From an uncultured Erysipelotrichaceae bacterium (lineage in GTDB: Bacteria; Bacillota_I; Bacilli_A; Erysipelotrichales; Erysipelotrichaceae), in NCBI GenBank assembly GCA_902775735.1, contig CACYNH010000028.1, forward strand, positions 1-34,713: 34,713 bases of DNA, read 5' to 3'. Within the stretch, counting starts at the first letter, position 1. The number at the start of each line of letters is the position of its first letter. The notes beneath the pieces are model-generated. The model was not told where the DNA came from. It did no database searches and saw only the letters and a program-made list of their open reading frames with translations. The position numbers and the translations under genes were made by a program. Of this stretch, positions 23,709 through 30,153 are shown one piece after another.

Positions 23709-24656
23709 TTACAGAGTCACGACAATCTTGCCGTTGACCTGATGTGTGTCCATGGCAATTAACGCTTCGCGGATATTTTCAAATCCATAGACTGCTCCGT
23801 AACACGGCTTCAGTTCATGTTCATCCAGGAAAGCGGTGATCTCATTCATCACCTGCTGCGTCGGATAGTTGGAGAAGAAGCCTGTCAGATAAACGCCGTT
23901 GGGAATATCCTTGATCGGATCAAATCCGTTCAATGCGTAAATACCGCCCAGAATTCCTGTCTGGCAGACAATGGCACCCTTTTCGACTGCTGTGAGTGTG
24001 TCTTTGAGATATTTCGGGCCGATCAGGTCCAGCGCTTTTGTCACGCCATGGACTCTGCCGGTCAGCTTTCCATCGTCGAGAACCTGCTCATCAGCTTCTT
24101 TGATGAGTTCCAGCTTTTCTTTCCTGTGGGTTGTCGCAATCACATGGCAGCCCAATGCTTTGGCAATCTGGATTGCCGCGTATCCAAGAGCGCATGTCGC
24201 TCCTCTGATCAGAAGGGTGTCATTGCTGTTAAGATGCAGACATTCAAACAATGACCCCCAGGCGGTGAAATATGTCTCCGGCACCGCCGCCAGTTCTTCC
24301 CAGGAAAGCTTTGTTTCAACCGGGAACACATGGTGAAGCGGCAGTAAGGCATACTCTTCATAGCTGCCGTTGAAGGAGCGGCCCATGCCGCCCATCAGTG
24401 CCATGACCTTCTGTCCTTTTTTCAGAGCGGAGTCGGAAGGATCTTCGATTTCGCCGACGCATTCAATGCCCGGCACCACCGGTTTCTGAATATAAGAAGC
24501 GCTGATCTCGCTCATGCGCAGAATCTGCTCGCTGTGATTGAGGCCGAATCCTTTGATCTTCACAAGAACCCACCCCGGTCTGACGGAAGGGACAGGAATT
24601 TCACTCAGCGCAACGTTTTCTGCGGGTGTGACCTTATCAATCAATACAGCTTTCAT
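23709..24656 (-). CDS. Zinc-free medium-chain dehydrogenase/reductase (quinone oxidoreductase-like)
   Basis: The start is MKAVLIDKV at 24656, 8 bases after AAGGAG, giving 315 residues; the open frame upstream is antisense-like reading of the previous gene. The order GroES-like domain (GFGLNHSEQILRM...VPGIECVGEI) then Rossmann domain (GATCALGYAAIQIAKALGCHVIATT) marks the MDR superfamily. The structural and catalytic zinc Cys ligands are absent, as in NADPH:quinone or enoyl reductases. It should reduce a C=C or quinone with NAD(P)H. Its location inside the RiPP operon suggests reduction of a peptide intermediate or supply of electrons, neither proven. Confidence 0.85.
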   Translation of the reverse strand: MKAVLIDKVTPAENVALSEIPVPSVRPGWVLVKIKGFGLNHSEQILRMSEISASYIQKPVVPGIECVGEIEDPSDSALKKGQKVMALMGGMGRSFNGSYEEYALLPLHHVFPVETKLSWEELAAVPETYFTAWGSLFECLHLNSNDTLLIRGATCALGYAAIQIAKALGCHVIATTHRKEKLELIKEADEQVLDDGKLTGRVHGVTKALDLIGPKYLKDTLTAVEKGAIVCQTGILGGIYALNGFDPIKDIPNGVYLTGFFSNYPTQQVMNEITAFLDEHELKPCYGAVYGFENIREALIAMDTHQVNGKIVVTL

Positions 24657-24667
24657 ATCTGTGCTCC

Positions 24668-25279
24668 TTATAATCTTTCCACTGCCTGCACCGGACAGTT
24701 TTCGTAGCAGTTTCCGCATTGCAGGCAATGGTTCTGATCGATGACATACGGCATGCCTTCCGTAATGACGTTCTGCGGGCATTTTGTCACGCATGTCCCG
24801 CAGCCGATGCATGTGTCTGAAATCACATAGCCTTTCGGTTTGAGAACGGCATTGCCGATGGTGAAGTATTCTCTTGTGATGGGTCTGGTGCTGAGGCAGA
24901 AATATTCGATCGTGTAATCCCGGAGCACAAACATCGTATCGATCTTTTTGGTCTCTCCGGGATAGACATTTTCGAGATAAGGCTGTTCCTCATAGAGAAC
25001 ATTGCGCCACTTTTCCTGTTCCTCTTCAGCCACTTCTTCAGCTTTTCCGGAAACCCGGATGGTTTCCTTGAATTTTGTATAGCCGAGAATCTGCACTCTG
25101 CCGTCTCTCTTTAACTGCCGGGCAAATGACTTTCCCCTGGCAGTCAGAAAATAAATGTCTGTGCCTTCATAATGAATGGCACTGATATTGCGCACCTGGG
25201 GAGCGCCGTCCTCATCCACCGTCGCAAAGTCAAGCACGCCGACATATCCGAGCTTTTTGATACATGTTAATGCGTCCAT
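24668..25279 (-). CDS. Flavin-binding PPOX-fold protein with C-terminal two-[4Fe-4S] ferredoxin domain
   Basis: Residues 1-~140 form a split-barrel pyridoxamine-phosphate-oxidase-like domain (GYVGVLDFATVDEDGAPQVRNISAIHYEGTDIYFLTARGKSF), the usual site for FMN. Residues 157-195 carry CIGCGTCVTKC and CLQCGNCYENC, two [4Fe-4S] sites. The combination makes an electron-transfer flavoprotein. It follows the radical SAM gene by 18 bases with GGAGG before its start. Radical SAM/SPASM enzymes need low-potential electrons, so this is the prime candidate for the dedicated reductant of the maturase (inference). Length 203 residues. Confidence 0.85.
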   Translation of the reverse strand: MDALTCIKKLGYVGVLDFATVDEDGAPQVRNISAIHYEGTDIYFLTARGKSFARQLKRDGRVQILGYTKFKETIRVSGKAEEVAEEEQEKWRNVLYEEQPYLENVYPGETKKIDTMFVLRDYTIEYFCLSTRPITREYFTIGNAVLKPKGYVISDTCIGCGTCVTKCPQNVITEGMPYVIDQNHCLQCGNCYENCPVQAVERL

Positions 25280-25297
25280 CTGTATTTCCTCCGTTTT

Positions 25298-26353
25298 TTA
25301 AAGCCTCTCTCCGGTCATGCTGTTGTATTCCTTCCAGCATTGCGGGTCGGCCGCGTAGAAGCTGCCGTTTGTGCCTTTCGCCACTGCCGGGCATCCCCGG
25401 CAGAATGCCTTCAGTTCACATTTTGAGCACTTGTCAAAATGTTCATATTCACGGTATTCCTCCATCTTTGTCACCCAGACGTCCGCCAGCCTGTCCTCAA
25501 AGACATTGCCGACCTTGCTGCCGGAGACGCGGCGGCATGCATAGATGTCGCCGGTGGGAAGAATCGTGATATGGCAGTTGCCGCAGTTGCAGCCGGAATA
25601 GATCATGCCTTCGACGGCATTCTTCGGAAGTCTGAATGTTCCGGTTTCATATTCATAGAGCGTCCAGAGATGATCTTTCTTATTGAAGTAAGTCCGGCAG
25701 CCTTCCGCTTCATACTGCCTGTATTTCTGATCGCATTTTTCCAGAACACTTCTGTATTCAAGCGGGGAGAGCGATGTATCCAGTTCCCCTTCTCCCGGCA
25801 CATATCTGGAGAAAGCGAAGATGTTGACTCCTGCCTTCACAACCGCGTCAATGATTCCCGGAATTTCCATGTAATTGGCTTTCGATACTGTGGTCATGAT
25901 GACACTGCGGATCCCTGCTCTGTTGATACAGCCGATCTTTTCCAGCGTGCACTCATAGGATCCCGGCTTGCGGAACCAGTCATGGGTTTCCTTCAGACCG
26001 TCCAGGGACAGCTGATATTTTTCACATCCATACCATTTCAGCTCCCGGCAGACCTGGTCATTGAGATGGAACGGATTGCCCATGATTGTGAACTTGATCT
26101 TATTCTCATGAAACAGTTCCAGAAGCCGCCAGAAATCCGGATGCAGGATCGGATCGCCGCCGGTCAGGTAGAAGTAAGGGGTTCTTCCGTATACTTCGCA
26201 GAAATCCAGACAGTTATAAAATGTCTCCTGCATCTGATCCCAGTTCATGGAATCTATTTTTTTACAGTTGTTTCCGGCAAAGATGTAACAATGCTTGCAT
26301 CTCTGATCGCATTCATCTGTGATATGCCACTGGAACGCAAAGTATGGCTTCAT
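25298..26353 (-). CDS. Radical SAM/SPASM peptide maturase, ACGX-repeat system type
   Basis: The 351-residue enzyme begins MKPYFAFQWHITDECDQRC, with the radical SAM cysteines Cys15, 19 and 22, then TGGDPILHP and LSLDGLKETHD. The SPASM region holds Cys255, 257, 260, 273, 309, 312, 318, 321 and 339, enough for two auxiliary [4Fe-4S] clusters. This is the layout of RiPP maturases that form thioether or C-C bonds. It directly follows a precursor with repeated Ala-Cys-Gly, and I recall a defined family named 'radical SAM/SPASM domain protein, ACGX system'; the match to that family is from memory. The most likely reaction is a crosslink from each Cys sulfur to a backbone or side-chain carbon. GGGAGG precedes the start. 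Confidence 0.87.
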   Translation of the reverse strand: MKPYFAFQWHITDECDQRCKHCYIFAGNNCKKIDSMNWDQMQETFYNCLDFCEVYGRTPYFYLTGGDPILHPDFWRLLELFHENKIKFTIMGNPFHLNDQVCRELKWYGCEKYQLSLDGLKETHDWFRKPGSYECTLEKIGCINRAGIRSVIMTTVSKANYMEIPGIIDAVVKAGVNIFAFSRYVPGEGELDTSLSPLEYRSVLEKCDQKYRQYEAEGCRTYFNKKDHLWTLYEYETGTFRLPKNAVEGMIYSGCNCGNCHITILPTGDIYACRRVSGSKVGNVFEDRLADVWVTKMEEYREYEHFDKCSKCELKAFCRGCPAVAKGTNGSFYAADPQCWKEYNSMTGERL

Positions 26354-26372
26354 AATCTCCCTCCCTATTTCT

Positions 26373-26388
26373 CACAGCATATGCTGTG
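26373..26388. promoter_or_regulatory. Perfect 16-bp palindrome upstream of the maturase gene
   Basis: CACAGCATATGCTGTG is exactly self-complementary and lies 20 bases before the maturase start. It may be an operator for a second promoter or form an RNA stem. Confidence 0.55.
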
Positions 26389-26402
26389 GTGATTTCATGA
26401 AT

Positions 26403-26420
26403 CCTCCGGAATCCCGGAGG
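26403..26420. promoter_or_regulatory. Hairpin between precursor and maturase genes
   Basis: CCTCCGG (26403-26409) and CCGGAGG (26414-26420) form a 7-bp stem with a 4-base loop, about 20 bases after the precursor stop. No T tract follows on the minus strand, so it is more likely a partial attenuator or 3'-end stabiliser that raises precursor over maturase levels than a full terminator. Confidence 0.55.
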
Positions 26421-26440
26421 TTCAGGTCAGCTCTGACAGA

Positions 26441-26746
26441 TTACTTGTCAGCTGCGCCGCAAGCCGCAGGTGCGTCAGCTGCTCCGCATGCCGCGGGTGC
26501 TTCTTCAGCAGGCTTGTCTGCTGCTCCGCATGCCGCAGGTGCTTCTGCTGCGCCACAGGCTGCGGGTGCTTCTGCTGCGCCACAGGCTGCGGGTGCTTCT
26601 GCTGCGCCACAAGCTGCGGGTGCTTCTGCTGCTCCGCAAGCCGCGGGTGCTTCCTCAGCAGGCTTGTCAGCTGCGCCGCAGGCGGCACCGCATGCTGCAG
26701 CCGCTGTTTCATCGGGAGCCCATGCTTTCAGGTTGCTTAATGCCAT
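26441..26746 (-). CDS. Cys-repeat RiPP precursor peptide (ACGX-repeat type), 101 residues
   Basis: AAAGGAG lies 7 bases before the ATG. A short leader of about 16 residues (MALSNLKAWAPDETAA) is followed by 85 residues made only of Ala, Cys, Gly, Glu, Asp, Lys and Pro. The unit is AACGAA(E/D)AP: four identical 9-residue copies, plus a copy ending DAP, a final AACGAADK, and two longer copies with the linker DKPAEEAP; the first also has a doubled ACGA. In all there are nine Cys, each in the context A-C-G-A. The maturase gene lies 87 bases downstream. Uniform Cys context and strict spacing suggest that every repeat receives the same modification. Product activity is unknown. Confidence 0.85.
   Translation of the reverse strand: MALSNLKAWAPDETAAAACGAACGAADKPAEEAPAACGAAEAPAACGAAEAPAACGAAEAPAACGAAEAPAACGAADKPAEEAPAACGAADAPAACGAADK
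26444..26698 (-). repeat. In-frame tandem repeats of 27 bp (with 42-bp variants) in the precursor gene
   Basis: The core of four equal 27-bp units lies at about 26537-26644. Flanking units carry a 15-bp in-frame insert coding for the DKPAEEAP linker. Unit length is a multiple of three throughout, so gain or loss of copies keeps the frame. Confidence 0.85.
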
Positions 26747-26792
26747 CGTCTTCTCCTTTCTGTTGCAGGTCTTCTGCTGTGTTCAATATAAA

Positions 26793-26820
26793 TGCGTACT
26801 GTCTTTGAAATAAGTACGCA
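26793..26820. promoter_or_regulatory. Dyad upstream of the precursor gene
   Basis: TGCGTACT (26793-26800) and AGTACGCA (26813-26820) are perfect inverted repeats with a 12-base spacer, so the half sites are two helical turns apart. They lie about 50 bases before the precursor start. On the minus strand a TATATT about 10 bases downstream could be a -10. An operator is favoured; a terminator for the preceding PPOX gene is the alternative. Confidence 0.5.
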
Positions 26821-26847
26821 CTTTTTTGTGGCTGGGTTACCTTTTTG

Positions 26848-27339
26848 TTACTGATGGTCGTATTTGTTTGTGAGTGTGTATTTGCGGGAAGGAAGCTCTT
26901 TCGCAAAGGATTCGAATTCCGCCCATGCTTCTGTCAGGTAATAGCCAATGACATATTCCCTTTTGTCACCGAACTGGGAGGTCAGCACAGGACTGGCTTC
27001 AAAGCATCTTTCGATGATCTCTTTGTCATCAGTGAAATTGACTTTACCGCCAAGACGGACATAGGTCATGGTTTCCTGATCGCAGATGCACAGCTGGGTG
27101 TACGGGTTGGCCTGAAGTTCCTTGTAAGATGTATAGAAAACGACCGTATCGAAATAGAGCACTCCGTCTTCTTCAAACTTAAATTCGATCGGTCTGACCT
27201 GTGCTTTGCCGTCAAGGCCGACGGTCGCCGCGTACTGCAGCGGATATCTTCCGAATGTTTTTACAACAACGTCGAGACCGTTTTCAAAATCCAGTGACTG
27301 GAAGAAGTTCATTGTTTCTGTATAGGTTTCCTTTGACAT
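26848..27339 (-). CDS. PPOX-fold (pyridoxamine 5'-phosphate oxidase-like) flavin-binding protein
   Basis: The protein is 163 residues from the ATG 5 bases after AGGAGG. FGRYPLQYAATVGLDGKAQVRPIEFKFEEDGVLYFDTVVFYTSYKELQANPYTQLCICD shows the split barrel with the R-P-I/F step typical of small FMN-binding PPOX proteins in anaerobes. An in-frame extension to a TTG at 27429 would add KKIICAMGTLLMFSGCAEKQQEEN, which reads as a lipoprotein signal; either start could be real. It lies next to a truncated nitroreductase upstream and the RiPP precursor downstream, about 100 bases away. Small PPOX proteins reduce or bind flavins; the substrate is unknown. Confidence 0.8.
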   Translation of the reverse strand: MSKETYTETMNFFQSLDFENGLDVVVKTFGRYPLQYAATVGLDGKAQVRPIEFKFEEDGVLYFDTVVFYTSYKELQANPYTQLCICDQETMTYVRLGGKVNFTDDKEIIERCFEASPVLTSQFGDKREYVIGYYLTEAWAEFESFAKELPSRKYTLTNKYDHQ

Positions 27340-27418
27340 GTTTTCCTCCTGCTGTTTTTCTGCGCAGCCACTGAACATAAGAAGTGTTCCCATGGCGCAG
27401 ATTATTTTCTTCAAAGCT

Positions 27419-27949
27419 TTAACGGACAATCCTGATTCTCCCTTCCTTCCTGGGCTTCATGGAAGGATACGGTCCGTCAATATAGCCGAGAATGACAAAG
27501 CATCTTGCGATATAGTCTTGCGGAATATCCCATTCCTTCATGAGCTTTCTGCCGAGTTCTGTGTCGAATGTCTGTTCAGCCCTGCCGATAATCGCCGAAG
27601 CGACATTGAGGTCCGCCGCCTCAAGAATCATGTTCTCGGCGCAGCAGAAAGAATCCGGCATGGAATAGATATTGCTTTCTTTGTGGAAGATGACGCAGAC
27701 AGTCGGAGCGCCATAGAATCCGCTCGGAAGTGTCGGGTCATCGATAATGCTTGGCTGTTCACTGGACACATGGCCCACCTTTGCCAGTTTCATGGCAGCC
27801 ACATTGATCCTGCCGAGTTCCGCGGAAATTTCTCTGTTCTGCAGTGCGACAATCATAGCCCTCTGCCCGCCGCCGGCACTCGGGGCGTAAATGCCCGCTT
27901 CGAGGATTTTGTTCAGTTCCTCATCTGTAATCTGATCCACTTTGTATTT
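27419..27949 (-). pseudogene. Nitroreductase family gene, 5' end missing
   Basis: From KYKVDQITDEELNKILEAGIYAPSAGGGQ to the end (GYPSMKPRKEG type tail) the sequence is a normal FMN nitroreductase. The first 10-20 residues, including the RRSxR motif that holds the FMN phosphate, are missing. Upstream of about 27950 the same frame continues to an ATG at 28174, but it is antisense to an esterase remnant and not nitroreductase sequence. No ribosome binding site or ATG is found at the junction; only an in-frame GTG (VDQ) lies nearby. The gene is therefore probably non-functional, or expressed as an odd fusion. Confidence 0.75.
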
Positions 27950-28258
27950 GCATATGTCACTGATGAAATGATCAATGCCGTCAAGGATGTGCCGATCTGG
28001 TTCACAAACGCGAAGAACGACTCCATCAATCCGGACCTTGCGACAAACCCGCTCATCGAAAGAATCGTAAAAGCCGGCAATACTGATGTGCACCACTCCG
28101 AATTCGAGGATGTCCATGACACATCCGGTCTCTACAAGAATGAGGATGGCAGCGCTTATCAGTACAACGGCCACTGGAGCTGGATCTACTTCGACAACAA
28201 CGAATGCACCGAAGGCGATCTCAATGAATGGGAATGGCTCGCTTCCAAAGTGAACTGA
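27950..28258 (+). pseudogene. C-terminal remnant of a secreted-type alpha/beta-hydrolase (esterase/prolyl-oligopeptidase-like)
   Basis: About 102 residues remain: VTDEMINAVKDVPIWF, then FTNAKNDSINP with the catalytic Asp, SEFEDVHDTSGLY with the catalytic His, and NGHWSWIYFDNNEC, a pattern seen in large putative esterases of gut Firmicutes. The nucleophile Ser half is absent. The remnant keeps its terminator 25 bases after the stop. Its left end coincides within a few bases with the broken 5' end of the nitroreductase on the other strand. Confidence 0.75.
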
Positions 28259-28282
28259 TTATCATATTTACAGATACTGCAC

Positions 28283-28314
28283 AGGAAGGAACTGAAACGG
28301 TTCCTTCCTTTTTA
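28283..28314 (+). terminator. Terminator of the esterase remnant
   Basis: AGGAAGGAAC and GTTCCTTCCT form a perfect 10-bp stem with a 7-base loop, followed by TTTTTAT. Confidence 0.88.
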
Positions 28315-28318
28315 TAAG

Positions 28319-28375
28319 TCACTTTTTATGGTGTTAGGCAAATAAAGTGATATTACATCTAATTCAGCATATAAT
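28319..28375 (+). promoter_or_regulatory. HxlR gene promoter with inverted repeat
   Basis: GTGATA (28347-28352), a 17-base spacer and TATAAT (28370-28375) form the promoter. TCACTTT (28319-28325) and AAAGTGA (28344-28350) are inverted repeats 18 bases apart that overlap the -35, a likely site for autoregulation by the HxlR dimer. Confidence 0.6.
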
Positions 28376-28398
28376 ACAGTCAATAAAGGAGCTGACTG

Positions 28399-28731
28399 AT
28401 GAAAACAAAAGACGAACTGCCCGACTGCCCGGTCGCCACAACGGTTTCCCTGATCGGCAGTAAATGGAAACTGCTCATCCTGCGCAATCTGCTGGCAAGA
28501 CCATGGCGCTTTAATGAATTAAGAAAAGACCTTGACGGCATCAGCCAGAAAGTTCTCACCGACTCCCTGCGCTCCATGGAAGAAGACGGCATCATCACCA
28601 GAACCGTCTACGCGGAAGTTCCGCCCAGAGTGGAATATGCCCTTTCAGAACTGGGCGAATCGATGCGGCCGATCATTAAATCCATGGAAGAATTCGGAAT
28701 CAGATACAAAAAAAGCATCGCGTCACAGTGA
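28399..28731 (+). CDS. HxlR family winged-helix transcriptional regulator
   Basis: The 110-residue protein has the HxlR order: CPVATTVSLIGSKWKLLILRNLL, RPWRFNELRKDLDGISQKVLTDSLRSMEEDGIITR, the wing PPRVEYALSELGESM, then a dimerisation helix. These regulators often sense electrophiles or redox changes through Cys; here Cys11 in DCPV is at the conserved position. AAGGAG precedes the start. The gene is monocistronic. Its natural target may have been the adjacent nitroreductase or PPOX gene, since HxlR proteins commonly control such flavoenzymes, but that gene is now broken. Confidence 0.9.
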   Translation: MKTKDELPDCPVATTVSLIGSKWKLLILRNLLARPWRFNELRKDLDGISQKVLTDSLRSMEEDGIITRTVYAEVPPRVEYALSELGESMRPIIKSMEEFGIRYKKSIASQ

Positions 28732-28753
28732 CACGAAGCTCATGTGAACTTTG

Positions 28754-28780
28754 AAAGAGAATCCCTGCGGTTCTCTTTTT
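28754..28780 (+). terminator. Terminator of the HxlR gene
   Basis: A 10-bp stem with one G-U pair (28754-28763 with 28769-28778) is followed by TT and an A-rich continuation; T-rich on the 3' arm. Confidence 0.7.
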
Positions 28781-29625
28781 AATCTGCTTCTCCAAAGCAC
28801 TCTTCAAGCATTTCGCGGATGCTGTAAGAGTGCTGGATGTATATTGAGTATCTGTCCATATCCAGGAACCACTCATGAATCCGTTCCCGCTCTTTCTGAC
28901 TGCTGTGGGCAATAATTGTTTTCCACTAGGATTTGATCAGACTGATCACCTCATCGTATTCACCGAACGAGCCGTCCATTTCCGACTTGTCCAGCGCGAA
29001 GAAGGCATGATCCAGAATGGTGAACGCGCTTCTGTAATCACCTCTTCTGATCAGATCGCCGGCGGTTGATTTCAGTTCTTCTTTGAACTCATCGGCGTAA
29101 TCATGCCCGTGTTTCCAGTCAATGATCCCGCCGCTGTTCTGATAGTCCTCCGCGATGAACTGAAAAGAATATCCGATCCTGTCGGCTTCTTCCTGCGTGA
29201 TGGGATCAGTAGTATATTTTTCTTCAAGTTTTTTTCTCAGAGAATCATTTTCAGCCGCGAGCAACCAGCTCTTCCCGCAGCTGATCCTCCGTCATTCCGG
29301 CCAGAATATCTTCAAAAGTAATCGTAACCGGATCCGATGCTGTTTCTGTTTCCGCCTTTTCCAGCATGCCGGTAATGGCGAACATCAGGGCCGCCATGTG
29401 CTTGCAGCTGCGTCCCCACGTCCCTGCATAAACACAATCGCAGCTCATTTCCGGAACATCCCTGTCCTTCAGTTTTATTTCAACATCGTAATCATCTGTT
29501 CCATGGGCAATTACTTTGAAACCTTCCTCAGTCTTTTCTATGTGATCGATCTCATGCCCATAGTAAATACCTTCGCCGCTGTCCAGCCGGCGCTGATCGA
29601 ACATATACTTCCATGCATATCCCAT
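28779..29625 (-). pseudogene. SWIM zinc-finger protein gene with frameshift and in-frame stop
   Basis: The first frame (29625-29251) encodes the SWIM zinc finger CDCVYAGTWGRSCKHMAALMF (CxC-xn-CxH) and ends at TEDQLREEL. One extra base near 29266 shifts the frame; the natural continuation LLAAENDSLRKKLEEKY runs in another frame to a TAG at 28926-28928. Reading through that stop, coherent sequence (KTIIAHSSQKERERIHEWFLDMDRYSIYI) continues in frame to TAA at 28779. Two lesions plus a short C-terminus compared with family members of several hundred residues indicate a decayed gene. SWIM proteins are thought to bind DNA or proteins. Confidence 0.75.
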
Positions 29626-29729
29626 ACAATTCTCCGTCTGAAAGCCTGCCGCCTTCTTTCCTTATCAGAATATCATTCATATACGCAAACAGCTCCCGGC
29701 AATCTTAAACAAGACAGTGTTTCCGGCTC

Positions 29730-29782
29730 TTTACATGCACGCAGTCAGAGTTATAATGAAATTGTAATTGACCGACGGTCAA
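29730..29782 (+). promoter_or_regulatory. Promoter and dyad upstream of the acidic membrane-anchored protein
   Basis: TTTACA (29730-29735), a 16-base spacer and a perfect TATAAT (29752-29757) form a strong promoter. TTGACCGACGGTCAA (29768-29782), a perfect dyad with a 3-base centre, begins just after the expected start site and ends a few bases before AAGGAGG. A repressor bound there would block transcription; the form resembles TetR-family sites, but no cognate regulator is identifiable nearby. Confidence 0.65.
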
Positions 29783-29796
29783 ATAAGGAGGCATAT

Positions 29797-30138
29797 ATGC
29801 TGAAATCTTTAGTCAAACTCACAGCCGCCGCGGCGGGTGCAGCCGCAATCGCAGCGGTCACATTTATCTCATCCGTCAAGCTTGCCGAAAAAGTTGAAAA
29901 GTCCCTGGAAGAGGCAGACAAAGAAAACGAAGAAAAAGCTGTTCCTGAAACGCCCGAAGAAACAAAGGAAGAAACAGCCGAAGAACCTGTTCCGGCAGAA
30001 GAACCTGTTCTGGAAGATCCGGCAGAAGAAGAAATGCCGGCCATTGAAGATCCCGCTGAAGAGGAACTGCCTGAAGCAGAGGGAGATGTGACAGAAGAAA
30101 TCACACTTCCTGCTGAAGAAGAAAATACAGAAGAATAA
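29797..30138 (+). CDS. Acidic Glu/Pro-rich protein with N-terminal membrane anchor
   Basis: From the ATG 6 bases after AAGGAGG the protein has 113 residues. One hydrophobic segment (LVKLTAAAAGAAAIAAVTFI) is followed by a short basic/helical stretch and then about 80 residues dominated by Glu, Pro and Ala with imperfect repeats (EEPVPAEEPVLEDPAEEEMPAIEDPAEEELP). No lipobox or sortase motif is present, so it should stay anchored by its N-terminus. I do not recognise a family; low-complexity acidic tails of this sort are seen in small cell-envelope proteins. Strong promoter and terminator show that it is a real gene. Confidence 0.7.
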   Translation: MLKSLVKLTAAAAGAAAIAAVTFISSVKLAEKVEKSLEEADKENEEKAVPETPEETKEETAEEPVPAEEPVLEDPAEEEMPAIEDPAEEELPEAEGDVTEEITLPAEEENTEE

Positions 30139-30153
30139 TCCGCGAAGTCAGAA

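Noticed and set aside
24657..24812. N-terminal extension of the medium-chain reductase frame
   Set aside because: It overlaps the ferredoxin end of the upstream gene in another frame, and the ATG at 24656 has AAGGAG at good spacing and begins the family's usual MKAVLID.
26403..26420. Hairpin read as a terminator splitting the precursor from the maturase
   Set aside because: No run of T follows on the minus strand. It is kept only as a possible attenuator or stabiliser.
26444..26698. Tandem repeats considered as a CRISPR array or minisatellite
   Set aside because: Units are contiguous with no unique spacers, are multiples of three bases and code for a peptide next to its maturase.
26319..26813. 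Plus-strand frames through the repeat region that also give repetitive Ala-rich protein
   Set aside because: They are mirror readings of the GC-rich 27-bp repeats. The minus frame has AAAGGAG before its ATG, the strict A-C-G-A context and the maturase immediately downstream on the same strand.
27950..28174. Long N-terminal part of the nitroreductase frame with a hydrophobic start
   Set aside because: It is antisense to coherent esterase sequence and lacks any nitroreductase similarity, so it was not called as coding.
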